This document shows, piece after piece, positions 15,248 through 23,161 of a stretch of DNA of 64,000 nucleotides. Location of the stretch: contig CP025095.1 in NCBI GenBank assembly GCA_002831545.1, positions 248,001 through 312,000 of the forward strand, given 5' to 3'. A model generated the notes under the pieces. That model worked only from the letters and a program-made list of their open reading frames with translations, was not told where the DNA came from and ran no database searches. Position 1 is the first letter of the stretch. Each line of letters begins with the position of its first letter. Source of the stretch: Streptococcus suis (GTDB lineage: Bacteria > Bacillota > Bacilli > Lactobacillales > Streptococcaceae). Position numbers and translations under genes: made by a program.

Positions 15248-16873
15248 TTAGTTAACTTGAATTGCCAATGCTTGATACGGCTTGAGGGTGATTTTCTTAC
15301 CGAGTTTGTTGTCAGGGTAGTTGCTGATGAGGATTTGACCACGTGCGTAGTCATCTGCTAGTTCTAGTTCAACCTCTTCTGCAAAGAAGTTGTTTAGGAC
15401 CAGTAGTTTTTCGCCATTATGCAAGCGCTCAAAGGCGTAGACTTTCTGGCTATCCTTGTAGGCTGCCTTGTAATCCCCTTCTGAGATGAGGGGTAGTTCT
15501 TTTCGGAGTCGAATCAACTCTTGATAGAAGGTGAAGATTGGGCCTGTTTTTTCCTGCTCAACGTTAATCGTTTGATAGGATTTGCCAGCTTTCAGCCAAG
15601 GTGTGCCTGTTGAGAAGCCTGCATTGTCAGAAGCATCCCATTGCATCGGAGTGCGGGAATTGTCACGGGACTTGGCCTGGATAATCTTGAAGGCCTGCTC
15701 AGGTGTGTGACCTTGATTCAAGAGCATCTGGTAGGCATTGATAGACTCGACATCGACATAGTCGTCCATGCTGTCGTAGTCAGGGTCGATCATGCCGATT
15801 TCCTCGCCCATGTAGATGTAAGGCGTACCGCGGGACAGGTGGATAGAGGCTGCTAGCATGGTTGCTCCTTCCTTACGGAAATTCTCCACATCAACAAAGC
15901 GGTTGAGGGCTCGAGGCTGGTCGTGGTTGTTGTAGAAAAGGGCGTTCCAGCCATTTCCGACGGACATTTCTTCACCCCAAGTATGGAAGAGGTGTTTGAG
16001 TTCTTCAAAGTCAAAGTCCATGATGGTCCATTTTTGCCCGTCCTTGTAATCCACTTTCAAGTGGTGGAAGTTGAAGGCCATGGACAATTCTTCCCGCTCG
16101 GGAGCTGTGTAGAGAATGCAGTTTTCAATGGTGGTGGCAGACATTTCCCCGACGGTCATGAAGCCTTTTTCGCTACCAAAAGTAGCATTGTTCATCATCT
16201 TGAGGTAGTCGTGGGTAATCGGGCGGTCTGTGTAGGCAGGCTTGCCGTCATTGATTGGGCAGTCTTCGAGGACTTCGTCCTTACCAATCAGGTTGATAAC
16301 GTCGAAGCGGAAGCCTTTGACACCCTTGTCTTTCCAGAAGTTGACCACTTTGAAGAGTTCTTCGCGGACATGAGGGTTTCGCCAGTTGAGGTCGGCTTGG
16401 GTCACGTCAAAGAGATGGAGGTAGTATTTCCCAGTATCTCCAAAGGGAGCCCAGGCATTGCCGCCAAACTTAGACACCCAGTCAGTTGGCTGGTCACGCA
16501 GGATAAAGAAATCTTGGTAGTATTTGTCGCCTGCTAGGGCTTTTTGGAACCATTCATGCTCCGTTGAGCAGTGGTTGAGGACCATGTCTAGCATGAATTC
16601 GATACCCAGCTCTTTACCGACAGCCACCATTTCTTCAAAGTCAGCCATGGTCCCAAAATCAGGATTGACGGCTGTGTAATCAGAAATATCATAGCCGTTG
16701 TCCCGCTGAGGACTTGGGTAGAAAGGGTTGAGCCAAATCATATCAATGCCTAGCTCCTTCAAATAAGGTAGTTTTTCAATAATTCCTCGTAAATCCCCTA
16801 CACCATTTCCAGTTGTATCCTTGTAAGATTTTGGGTAGATTTGATAAACAACCTTTCGTTTGTCTATTGTCAT
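15248..16873 (-). CDS. treC: Trehalose-6-phosphate hydrolase
   Basis: 541 residues. This GH13 enzyme splits trehalose-6-phosphate into glucose and glucose-6-phosphate in the cytoplasm. GH13 blocks are visible: DMVLNHCSTEHEWF, FRFDVINLIGKDE with the nucleophile Asp, VGEMSATTIEN with the acid Glu, and NNHDQPRALNRF. The start at 16873 (MTIDKRKVVYQIYPKSY) was chosen over a longer open frame to 16972 because the extra 33 residues fall in an intergenic repeat and are not protein-like. It follows treP in the same direction, separated by a composite repeat. Confidence 0.92.
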   Translation of the reverse strand: MTIDKRKVVYQIYPKSYKDTTGNGVGDLRGIIEKLPYLKELGIDMIWLNPFYPSPQRDNGYDISDYTAVNPDFGTMADFEEMVAVGKELGIEFMLDMVLNHCSTEHEWFQKALAGDKYYQDFFILRDQPTDWVSKFGGNAWAPFGDTGKYYLHLFDVTQADLNWRNPHVREELFKVVNFWKDKGVKGFRFDVINLIGKDEVLEDCPINDGKPAYTDRPITHDYLKMMNNATFGSEKGFMTVGEMSATTIENCILYTAPEREELSMAFNFHHLKVDYKDGQKWTIMDFDFEELKHLFHTWGEEMSVGNGWNALFYNNHDQPRALNRFVDVENFRKEGATMLAASIHLSRGTPYIYMGEEIGMIDPDYDSMDDYVDVESINAYQMLLNQGHTPEQAFKIIQAKSRDNSRTPMQWDASDNAGFSTGTPWLKAGKSYQTINVEQEKTGPIFTFYQELIRLRKELPLISEGDYKAAYKDSQKVYAFERLHNGEKLLVLNNFFAEEVELELADDYARGQILISNYPDNKLGKKITLKPYQALAIQVN

Positions 16874-16916
16874 TTTGCTCTCTCTTTCTTGATTTTTCCT
16901 TCTTGCATAAGCAATG

Positions 16917-17276
16917 ATAGGAGGAGGCTGGGCAAAAAGCTTAACCTCGCTTCTCAGGGTTCGTGTCAACATCTCAGCGCAGTGGTTGATTGGGTTTAAC
17001 AGTCCAGTGGACTGTTAAAGGTTGGAGATAGGATTTGCGAAGCAAATCTCAGCAATTCGTGTTTTACACTCCAAATCTGACCATTACGACTGATGCGAAC
17101 AGAGTTCGCTTCATTTCCAACCTCCAACAGTCACTACTCTGACTGTTGGAGCTATGCGGGGGTGGGAGTGAAACAGTCTGGGGATAGACTGTTTCAGCTC
17201 AACAACTTAAAACGAAAAATTGTTGACGAACTCTTTTTTGACCAGTCGAGTTCTTTCCCGCTCCCCCTCCTAGAAC
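16917..17276 (+). repeat. Composite intergenic repeat (about 360 bp) between treP and treC
   Basis: The outer parts (GAGGCTGGGCA, GTTCGTGTCAACATCTCAG, CACTCCAAATCTGACC, GCGGGGGTGGGA, GAGTTCTTTCCCGCTCCC) match the 180-bp repeat at 43341..43517. This copy is longer because other pieces are nested in it: the two-hairpin repeat at 16995..17047, another hairpin (CCAACAGTCA / TGACTGTTGG, 17124..17150) and GAAACAGTCT / AGACTGTTTC. It separates treP from treC and could weaken or process the transcript. Confidence 0.65.
16995..17047 (+). repeat. Two-hairpin repeat, copy 2
   Basis: Stem 1 is 11 bp (TTTAACAGTCC / GGACTGTTAAA, loop AGT). Then comes GGTTGGAGAT. Stem 2 is ATTTGC / GCAAAT with loop GAA. 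Both stems differ in sequence from the other copies while still pairing. Confidence 0.6.
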
Positions 17277-17277
17277 A

Positions 17278-19221
17278 TTAATTCTTTGTAACTGTCAGAA
17301 TAGCTTCGCCTTGCGAGATGGCACGAGGAAGATTTCCGATAACTTGAGTGTCAAAGTCAGTTTGGTTGGTCACGATAACTGGTGTTTCAGCGACGAGACC
17401 AGCAGCCTTAATGACATCGATGTCAAAGCTAATCAATTTATCACCAGCTTTTACCTTGTCACCTTGCTTGACATGGGCTGTAAAACCTTTACCTTCCAAA
17501 CCAACAGTATCCATACCAATGTGCATAAGGAGTTCAACTCCGTTTGTAGCAGTGATACCAACAGCGTGGTTAGTAGGGAAGAGGACAGATACTTCACCAT
17601 CGACTGGAGCAACCAAGACACCTTCGCTAGGATCGATAAGGACACCTTGTCCCATGACCCCAGATGCGAATACAGGGTCAGTTGCCTGTGACAATTCTTT
17701 TGCTTGACCAGTTAGGGGGCTGATCAATTCGATAGCAGCACCAGTTTCAACGACAGTTTCAGTTACGACTACAACTTCTTCAACAGTTTCTTCTTTTTTT
17801 GAAAATGCACCTGTACGTTTGAAAACAGCTGTCAAAATCATTGGGACAACAATCGCAACTACCATTGCTAGCAAGAATGGACCCCAGTATTCAGCTTTGA
17901 TAGACAAGATACCTGGAAGACCACCGATACCGATAGAGGCAGCTTGGATGTTGAAGGTTACAGAGAGAAGTCCAGCAATACTTGAACCGATCATTGCAGC
18001 TACGAATGGGTAAACGTATTTCACGTTGACACCAAAGAGGGCTGGTTCAGTAACACCTAGGTAGGCAGAAATAGTTGCAGGAAGTGAAACCTGAGCTTCT
18101 TTTTCATTGTGACGGCTCATGAGGAAGTAGGCAAATACTGCAGAACCTTGAGCAATGTTAGAAAGGGCGATCATTGGCCAGAGACCGGTTCCACCAGCAT
18201 CTGCAATCAATTGTGTATCGATGGCATTTGTCATGTGGTGAAGACCAGTGATTACGAACGGTGCATAAAGGGCACCGAATACCGCACCGAAGAGCCATTT
18301 CAATGGACCAGTCAAACCAGCCAATACGATAGTTGACAACCATTGCCCGATTGTCCAACCGATAGGACCAAGGACAGTGTGAGCTAAGATGATGGCAGGA
18401 AGAAGTGATAGGAATGGTACGAAGATCATTGAGACCACTTCTGGAACAACCTTACGCCAGAAGATTTCTAGGTAAGACAGTGCCAAACCGGCAAGGAGGG
18501 CAGGGATAACTTGTGCTTGATAACCGATACGGGCAATACTAAATGCACCGAAGTTCCAAGACCAGTCGCTGGCAATAGTTGCTGCATCTGTACCAGGTAC
18601 GGCATAAGCATTGAGCAACTGTGGAGAAACCAAACAGATACCAAGGACGATACCAAGGATTTGAGATGTCCCCATTTTACGAGATACAGACCAAGTGATA
18701 CCTACTGGTAGGAAGTGGAAGATGGCTTCACCTGGCAACCAGAGGAAGTGGTTGACCCCATTCCAGAATGGAGATACTTCAACGATTGTTTTCTCATTCA
18801 AAGCAGACCATTGTACACCTTCCAAAACGTTACGGAAACCGAGAATCAAACCGCCGACGATAAGGGCTGGGATGATCGGCGTGAAGATTTCCGCCAACAT
18901 AGTCATGACACGTTGGATGGCATTTTGGTTGCTTTTAGCTGCTGACTTGGCAGCTTCCTTAGATACGCCTTCGATACCAGACACGGCTGTGAAGTCATTG
19001 TAGAATATTGGTACATCGTTACCGATGATGACTTGGAATTGACCAGCGTTGGTGAAGGTTCCTTTTACTGCAGGAATGTCTTCGATGACTTTGACATTTG
19101 CCTTTTTGTCATCAGTAAGAACAAAACGCATACGTGTCGCACAGTGTGTTACTGCATTGACATTCTCTTTTCCACCAATAGCATCTAGGAGCTGTTTGGC
19201 TTCTTTTTCAAATTTTCCCAT
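17278..19221 (-). CDS. treP: Trehalose-specific PTS transporter, EIIBCA
   Basis: 647 residues. It imports trehalose and phosphorylates it to trehalose-6-phosphate. The EIIB domain is N-terminal, with the phosphorylated Cys in THCATRMRFVLTD. The EIIC membrane domain spans about 105-470 with ten or so hydrophobic segments. A fused glucose-type EIIA is C-terminal, with its active His in ELLMHIGMDTVGLEGKGF. The fused EIIA is usual for streptococcal trehalose permeases. It is divergent from treR, with a palindromic operator between, and upstream of treC, whose substrate it makes. Confidence 0.92.
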   Translation of the reverse strand: MGKFEKEAKQLLDAIGGKENVNAVTHCATRMRFVLTDDKKANVKVIEDIPAVKGTFTNAGQFQVIIGNDVPIFYNDFTAVSGIEGVSKEAAKSAAKSNQNAIQRVMTMLAEIFTPIIPALIVGGLILGFRNVLEGVQWSALNEKTIVEVSPFWNGVNHFLWLPGEAIFHFLPVGITWSVSRKMGTSQILGIVLGICLVSPQLLNAYAVPGTDAATIASDWSWNFGAFSIARIGYQAQVIPALLAGLALSYLEIFWRKVVPEVVSMIFVPFLSLLPAIILAHTVLGPIGWTIGQWLSTIVLAGLTGPLKWLFGAVFGALYAPFVITGLHHMTNAIDTQLIADAGGTGLWPMIALSNIAQGSAVFAYFLMSRHNEKEAQVSLPATISAYLGVTEPALFGVNVKYVYPFVAAMIGSSIAGLLSVTFNIQAASIGIGGLPGILSIKAEYWGPFLLAMVVAIVVPMILTAVFKRTGAFSKKEETVEEVVVVTETVVETGAAIELISPLTGQAKELSQATDPVFASGVMGQGVLIDPSEGVLVAPVDGEVSVLFPTNHAVGITATNGVELLMHIGMDTVGLEGKGFTAHVKQGDKVKAGDKLISFDIDVIKAAGLVAETPVIVTNQTDFDTQVIGNLPRAISQGEAILTVTKN

Positions 19222-19297
19222 ATATTTTTCCTTCTAGACGGCTTATGGAATCCGTCACCCTATATTTTTTGACATCTCTCGAAGTATGTCCTTTTTT

Positions 19298-19319
19298 GAA
19301 ATTTGTACGGACAAATTTC
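19298..19319. promoter_or_regulatory. Probable TreR operator
   Basis: A perfect 9-bp inverted repeat, GAAATTTGT / ACAAATTTC around ACGG, lies between the divergent treP and treR starts. Its core resembles known TTGTATATACAA-type TreR sites. TreR in this family is released by trehalose-6-phosphate. Confidence 0.6.
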
Positions 19320-19354
19320 TTTTGTGTTATCATTGTATCCGATTTCAAAAAATA

Positions 19355-19370
19355 ATGCAAGCGTTTTTGC
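19355..19370. promoter_or_regulatory. cre-like site in the tre promoter region
   Basis: ATGCAAGCGTTTTTGC fits the CcpA site consensus in its left half and centre but misses the final CA. Catabolite control of treP would be expected; this site is a weak match. Confidence 0.4.
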
Positions 19371-19453
19371 TTAGTTTTTTTAAATTTTGAAATGAATTTT
19401 GTTATAATGTTGATAGTTGTATGCTATTTGACAGATGAATTTGCGAGGAAATG

Positions 19454-20167
19454 ATGAAAAAATACCAAGAAATTTATAATGACTTAAAAGAAAAAATACG
19501 GACAAATGTTTATCCGGCAGAAAGCTCCCTACCGACAGAACAGCAGCTTCAGGAAATCTATGGTGTTAGTCGTGATACGGTTCGTAAGGCGTTGGCGATT
19601 TTGACTGAGGGAGGTTTGATTCAAAAAGTGCAAGGGCGTGGTTCAATGGTCCTTAAGCAAGAAATTCTCAATTTCCCAGTTTCAGGTTTAACTTCCTATC
19701 AGGAATTGACAAATGTTCTCCAGCTTTCTACCAAGACAGATGTTGTCAGCTTAGATATGATTACCGTTAATAGTAGCCTTTCGCATTTGACAGACTTTGA
19801 GCCGTATAGCAAGGTGTGGAAAGTTGTCCGTACACGTTCAATTGACGGTAAGGTCTCCGTTGTGGATACAGATTATCTTGCTGTCGATGTCGTGCCAGAG
19901 TTGACAACTGCTATTGCTGAAAAATCCATCTATGAATACCTAGAAAATAAGTTAGGCCTTGATATTGCTTATGCACAAAAAGAGATTACGGTAGAGCCGA
20001 CCAGTCGAGAAGAACGAGATTTGATGCAGATTCAGGATGATTATCTGGTGTTGATAAAATCCAGGGTCTACTTAGGAGATACGCGACAATTTCAATACAC
20101 TGAAAGTAAGCACAAGATTGATAAATTCCGCTTTGTAGATTTTGCTCGTAGAAAGCATTCTTTATAG
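19454..20167 (+). CDS. treR: GntR-family trehalose operon regulator
   Basis: 237 residues. The N-terminal winged helix (PTEQQLQEIYGVSRDTVRKALAIL in two pieces) is of the GntR type, followed by a UTRA effector domain from about residue 80, as in HutC/TreR proteins. It should bind the palindrome upstream and respond to trehalose-6-phosphate. Two ATGs overlap at 19451 and 19454; GAGGA spacing favours the second. The last 91 bases of the gene lie inside the 127-bp duplication made by IS1634-type copy B, but the gene is complete. Confidence 0.9.
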   Translation: MKKYQEIYNDLKEKIRTNVYPAESSLPTEQQLQEIYGVSRDTVRKALAILTEGGLIQKVQGRGSMVLKQEILNFPVSGLTSYQELTNVLQLSTKTDVVSLDMITVNSSLSHLTDFEPYSKVWKVVRTRSIDGKVSVVDTDYLAVDVVPELTTAIAEKSIYEYLENKLGLDIAYAQKEITVEPTSREERDLMQIQDDYLVLIKSRVYLGDTRQFQYTESKHKIDKFRFVDFARRKHSL

Positions 20168-20203
20168 GAGAGATTAGCCAAATCAAGTTTTTTACGCTAT
20201 AAT
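20077..20203. repeat. Left copy of the 127-bp target duplication of element B
   Basis: Identical to 22121..22247 at an offset of 2,044 bases (two further bases at the left match by chance with the IS end). It holds the 3' end of treR and a promoter ending in TATAAT (20198..20203), after which the IS starts CCC. Confidence 0.85.
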
Positions 20204-20310
20204 CCCGACTTTCTCACTTATTTTTTCAAAAAAATGCCATAAGTGCTTGATATAGTTGAATTTTTTGAATAATTTTTATCATTATTCTTGTTGTATATGG
20301 TTATGTATGT

Positions 20311-20316
20311 TATAAT
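20311..20316 (+). promoter_or_regulatory. Extended -10 of a leaderless transposase gene
   Basis: TTGTTG (20288..20293), a 17-bp spacer and TGTTATAAT form a good promoter. The -10 ends six bases before the ATG at 20323, so the mRNA should start at the ATG. No ribosome site precedes the start. Confidence 0.55.
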
Positions 20317-20322
20317 GTAACT

Positions 20323-22044
20323 ATGGCATTTATCAAAACAACAACGAACAAAGAAGGTCGGACCCATGTCTACCTAGTCGAGGGATATCGTAAAGATGGC
20401 AAGGTCAAACAACGGATCCTAAAAAAATATGGCTTATTGGACGAACTTGAAAAAGACGATCCCGCTATTCTTGACCGATTAAAACAAGAAGCTAAGCAAG
20501 GGATTTTAACAGATAAGAAAACTCTAACAGTTGACTATGATTTGCTTGCTCCTATGTATGAACCAGATAAGTCTTATGGTTGGATGGTACTAGATGGTTT
20601 GTTTGAGGAATTGGAGTTATCTCATTTTTTAAAATCCCGACCTCATAAGGCTGACTACGACTTGGTTCAAGTGCTAAAGCTACTTGTCTTTCAGCGTATC
20701 TTACATCCGAATAGTAAACTTGCGACATATGCTTCTCAGGGTGATTTGTTTGGAGATTGGTCAGTTAGTCGCAATGCTATCTACCGTTCTTTGGATCTCT
20801 TGAACTCACTAAAAGAGGACCTTCAACTACATCTGCACAAGGAAGTAAGTCGACTGACAAAGCGTGAAGCTCGTCTGGTTTTCTATGATGTTACTAACTA
20901 TTACTTTGAAACAGATATCCCTGATAGTGAAGAGGTATCAGAGAGCGGAACAATTCTCAAAGAGGGCTTGCGTAGGAGGGGACCGAGTAAGGAACACAGA
21001 CCTAAGCCTATAGTGCAACTGGGATTGTTTATGGATACCAACGGTATTCCAATCAGCTATAAATTATTCAGAGGCAATCAGACAGACCCTGTGACTTATC
21101 TTCCTGCTGTTGAAGAAGTAAAGAAACAATTTGGGATTGAACGAATTGTAGTTGTGGCAGATAAGGCAATGAATAGTCAAAATAATGTTTCAGCTATGGA
21201 GAAGCAAGGAGATGGCTGGATCTTCTCACAAAAGCACCGTGGGAAACGTGGTGCTCCGAAGGATATTCAAGAAAAAATATTGGAAGAATCTGGTTGGCAG
21301 TTTAATCAAGAGATCACTTTCGCTAAAAAGTCTTACATTCGAGAGAGAAAACTTGGGACCAAGAAGGATTCTCCAACCGTTAGAGAAAAAGTACTAATGA
21401 CCTGGTCAAAGAAATATGAAGATAGAGAACGGATTCGACGTGAAGGGGCTCTTGACTATGCCAATAAGCTAACTGATGCGGAATTGTTTCGACAAACGAG
21501 TAAGAAGGGCGGAAAGAAATATCTTGAATTGAGCTATTTGGATAAGGAAACCGGAGAGGTTAAACCATTTTCGCCACTTATCCGAATTGACCAAGAACAG
21601 GTCGAATTTGATGCTCAATTTGATGGAGTTCATGTCCTTGTGACCAGTGAGACTGAGATGAGCGATGAGGCTATGCTTGCTTCCTACAAGGAACTGTCTA
21701 AAATTGAGGATTGCTTCCGTGTAACTAAGATGGAGTTAGAAAGTCGTCCAGTCTATGTTTGGACAGAAGAACATATTCAAGCACACTTTTTAACATGCTT
21801 TATTGCCTTGGTTCACTTACGCTTACTCCAACATCAGATTGACTGGAAAATGAGTCCAGAACGGATTACTTCTGCTCTAAATAGTGCAAAGGCCACAAGA
21901 TTGAGGGATGATTACTATAGGCTTCAAGAGAATTCCGATATGCAGGAGTTAAATAAGCTTTTGGGGTTTGATTGGACCAATGGAATTGTCAAATTTGAAA
22001 CGCTTAAGAAGTATGGGAAACGTCCATACACAACAAAAAAATAA
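20323..22044 (+). CDS. IS1634-family transposase (copy B)
   Basis: 573 residues. IS4-superfamily DDE transposase with RLVFYDVTNYYFETD near residue 190, IVVVADKAMNSQNN near 275, and EDCFRVTKMELESRPVY for the C-terminal YREK-like region. KEHRPKPIVQLGLFMD is shared with copy A. Overall the two proteins differ widely, so they belong to different IS species. The gene is uninterrupted. Confidence 0.87.
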   Translation: MAFIKTTTNKEGRTHVYLVEGYRKDGKVKQRILKKYGLLDELEKDDPAILDRLKQEAKQGILTDKKTLTVDYDLLAPMYEPDKSYGWMVLDGLFEELELSHFLKSRPHKADYDLVQVLKLLVFQRILHPNSKLATYASQGDLFGDWSVSRNAIYRSLDLLNSLKEDLQLHLHKEVSRLTKREARLVFYDVTNYYFETDIPDSEEVSESGTILKEGLRRRGPSKEHRPKPIVQLGLFMDTNGIPISYKLFRGNQTDPVTYLPAVEEVKKQFGIERIVVVADKAMNSQNNVSAMEKQGDGWIFSQKHRGKRGAPKDIQEKILEESGWQFNQEITFAKKSYIRERKLGTKKDSPTVREKVLMTWSKKYEDRERIRREGALDYANKLTDAELFRQTSKKGGKKYLELSYLDKETGEVKPFSPLIRIDQEQVEFDAQFDGVHVLVTSETEMSDEAMLASYKELSKIEDCFRVTKMELESRPVYVWTEEHIQAHFLTCFIALVHLRLLQHQIDWKMSPERITSALNSAKATRLRDDYYRLQENSDMQELNKLLGFDWTNGIVKFETLKKYGKRPYTTKK

Positions 22045-22120
22045 GAGAAAAGAACAGTGAAATCCCTTGATAGACAAGGGGTTAGCTGTTCTTTATGCTT
22101 TTTTAAGTGATAAACTTGGG

Positions 22121-22247
22121 AGATACGCGACAATTTCAATACACTGAAAGTAAGCACAAGATTGATAAATTCCGCTTTGTAGATTTTGCTCGTAGAAAGC
22201 ATTCTTTATAGGAGAGATTAGCCAAATCAAGTTTTTTACGCTATAAT
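22121..22247. repeat. Right copy of the 127-bp target duplication of element B
   Basis: It contains a copy of the treR 3' end, now non-coding, and the zapA promoter ending in TATAAT (22242..22247). Expression of zapA should therefore survive the insertion. Confidence 0.85.
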
Positions 22248-22268
22248 AGATAGAAGAAGAGGTAAGAT

Positions 22269-22580
22269 ATGGCAAACTTAAATCGATATAAATTTACATT
22301 TGGCGAGAAGCAATTAACCTTGACAACTGAGCATGACAATCTCTTTATGGAAGAGATTGAGCGTATTGCACAGGAAAAATACCAAGCCATCAAAGAAAAG
22401 ATGCCGACGGCGGACCCTGAAACCCTCGCGCTTTTGTTGGCAATCAATGCTCTATCCGTTCAACTAACGCGCGAGATGGCATTTGAACAAAAGGAACAAG
22501 AACTTGCAAGCGTCAAAGAAAAGGTCTTGAAAAAGAATGTGACCTTGATTGACTTAGACGAGCTTGAGGACAAGGTATGA
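22269..22580 (+). CDS. zapA: Cell division protein ZapA
   Basis: 103 residues. ZapA binds FtsZ filaments and stabilises the division ring. The small N-terminal domain (NRYKFTFGEKQLTLTTEHD) and the long C-terminal coiled coil (KEQELASVKEKVLKKN) are both visible. It overlaps cvpA by four bases (ATGA), and mutS2 follows, the usual streptococcal order. Its promoter lies in the right copy of the IS duplication. Confidence 0.85.
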   Translation: MANLNRYKFTFGEKQLTLTTEHDNLFMEEIERIAQEKYQAIKEKMPTADPETLALLLAINALSVQLTREMAFEQKEQELASVKEKVLKKNVTLIDLDELEDKV

Positions 22581-23125
22581 TTTCATTAGCAATTATTCTC
22601 ATTTTGGCATGGAGTTTCTACATTGGCTACAGTCGTGGTCTAGTTCTACAGGCGTTTTATAGCATGGGAAGTATTATTGCTCTGGTGGTTGCAACGGCTA
22701 CTTATAAAAAATTGGCATCCTTCCTTTATCTCTGGGTGCCATTTGCCAATGCTACTCAGGGGAGCTCCAACTATTATTTTGATGAGAAATATCTCTTTGA
22801 CCTAGATATGGTATTTTATGCGGGATTGGCCTTTCTTTTGATATACGTCTTGGTTTATGCTATTGTGCGTTTCATAGGAATATTTGTCCATCTATTAGAG
22901 GCTTTTAATCCTGATACAAAAACGACCAATCTCATAAGCGGCGCCTTGGCTGTCTTGGTGACTTTTATCTCTCTTCAGATTGTCATGGTCTTGCTATCAA
23001 CTATTCCGTTAGCGATGATTCAAGATAAATTGCACAGTAGTTTTCTTGCCAACATCATGATTCAGTACACACCATTCACTAGTAGCTTTTTAAAATCTCT
23101 CTGGTTGAGTAATATAGCAGGGTAA
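22577..23125 (+). CDS. cvpA: CvpA-family membrane protein
   Basis: 182 residues with four hydrophobic segments and the CvpA pattern (YIGYSRGLVLQAFYSMGSI). In Escherichia coli the family is linked to colicin V export and envelope stress; its role in streptococci is not settled. Translation is coupled to zapA by an ATGA overlap. It is followed by mutS2. Confidence 0.85.
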   Translation: MISLAIILILAWSFYIGYSRGLVLQAFYSMGSIIALVVATATYKKLASFLYLWVPFANATQGSSNYYFDEKYLFDLDMVFYAGLAFLLIYVLVYAIVRFIGIFVHLLEAFNPDTKTTNLISGALAVLVTFISLQIVMVLLSTIPLAMIQDKLHSSFLANIMIQYTPFTSSFLKSLWLSNIAG

Positions 23126-23161
23126 GGGAGACCTTATCCTTTTTTGACTAAGTAGGAAAAT

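Larger units (their letters stand above)
20204..22120 (+). mobile_element. IS1634-family insertion sequence, copy B (1,917 bp)
   Basis: The element starts CCCGACTTTCTCACTTA and, read from the other end, CCCAAGTTTATCACTTA, so the terminal inverted repeats match well. One transposase gene lies on the plus strand. Long 127-bp direct repeats flank it. It sits between treR and zapA, in the promoter of zapA, which the duplication restores. Confidence 0.88.

Noticed and set aside
15923..16537. A 204-residue frame opposite treC.
   Set aside because: It is antisense to a clear GH13 gene, with no domain and no start signals.
16874..16972. A longer N-terminus for TreC.
   Set aside because: The extra 33 residues fall in an intergenic repeat; the ATG at 16873 gives the standard 541-residue enzyme.
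1348..22120. A composite transposon bounded by the two IS1634-type elements.
   Set aside because: The two elements are different in sequence and in opposite orientation, each has its own private target duplication, and the DNA between is ordinary core genes.
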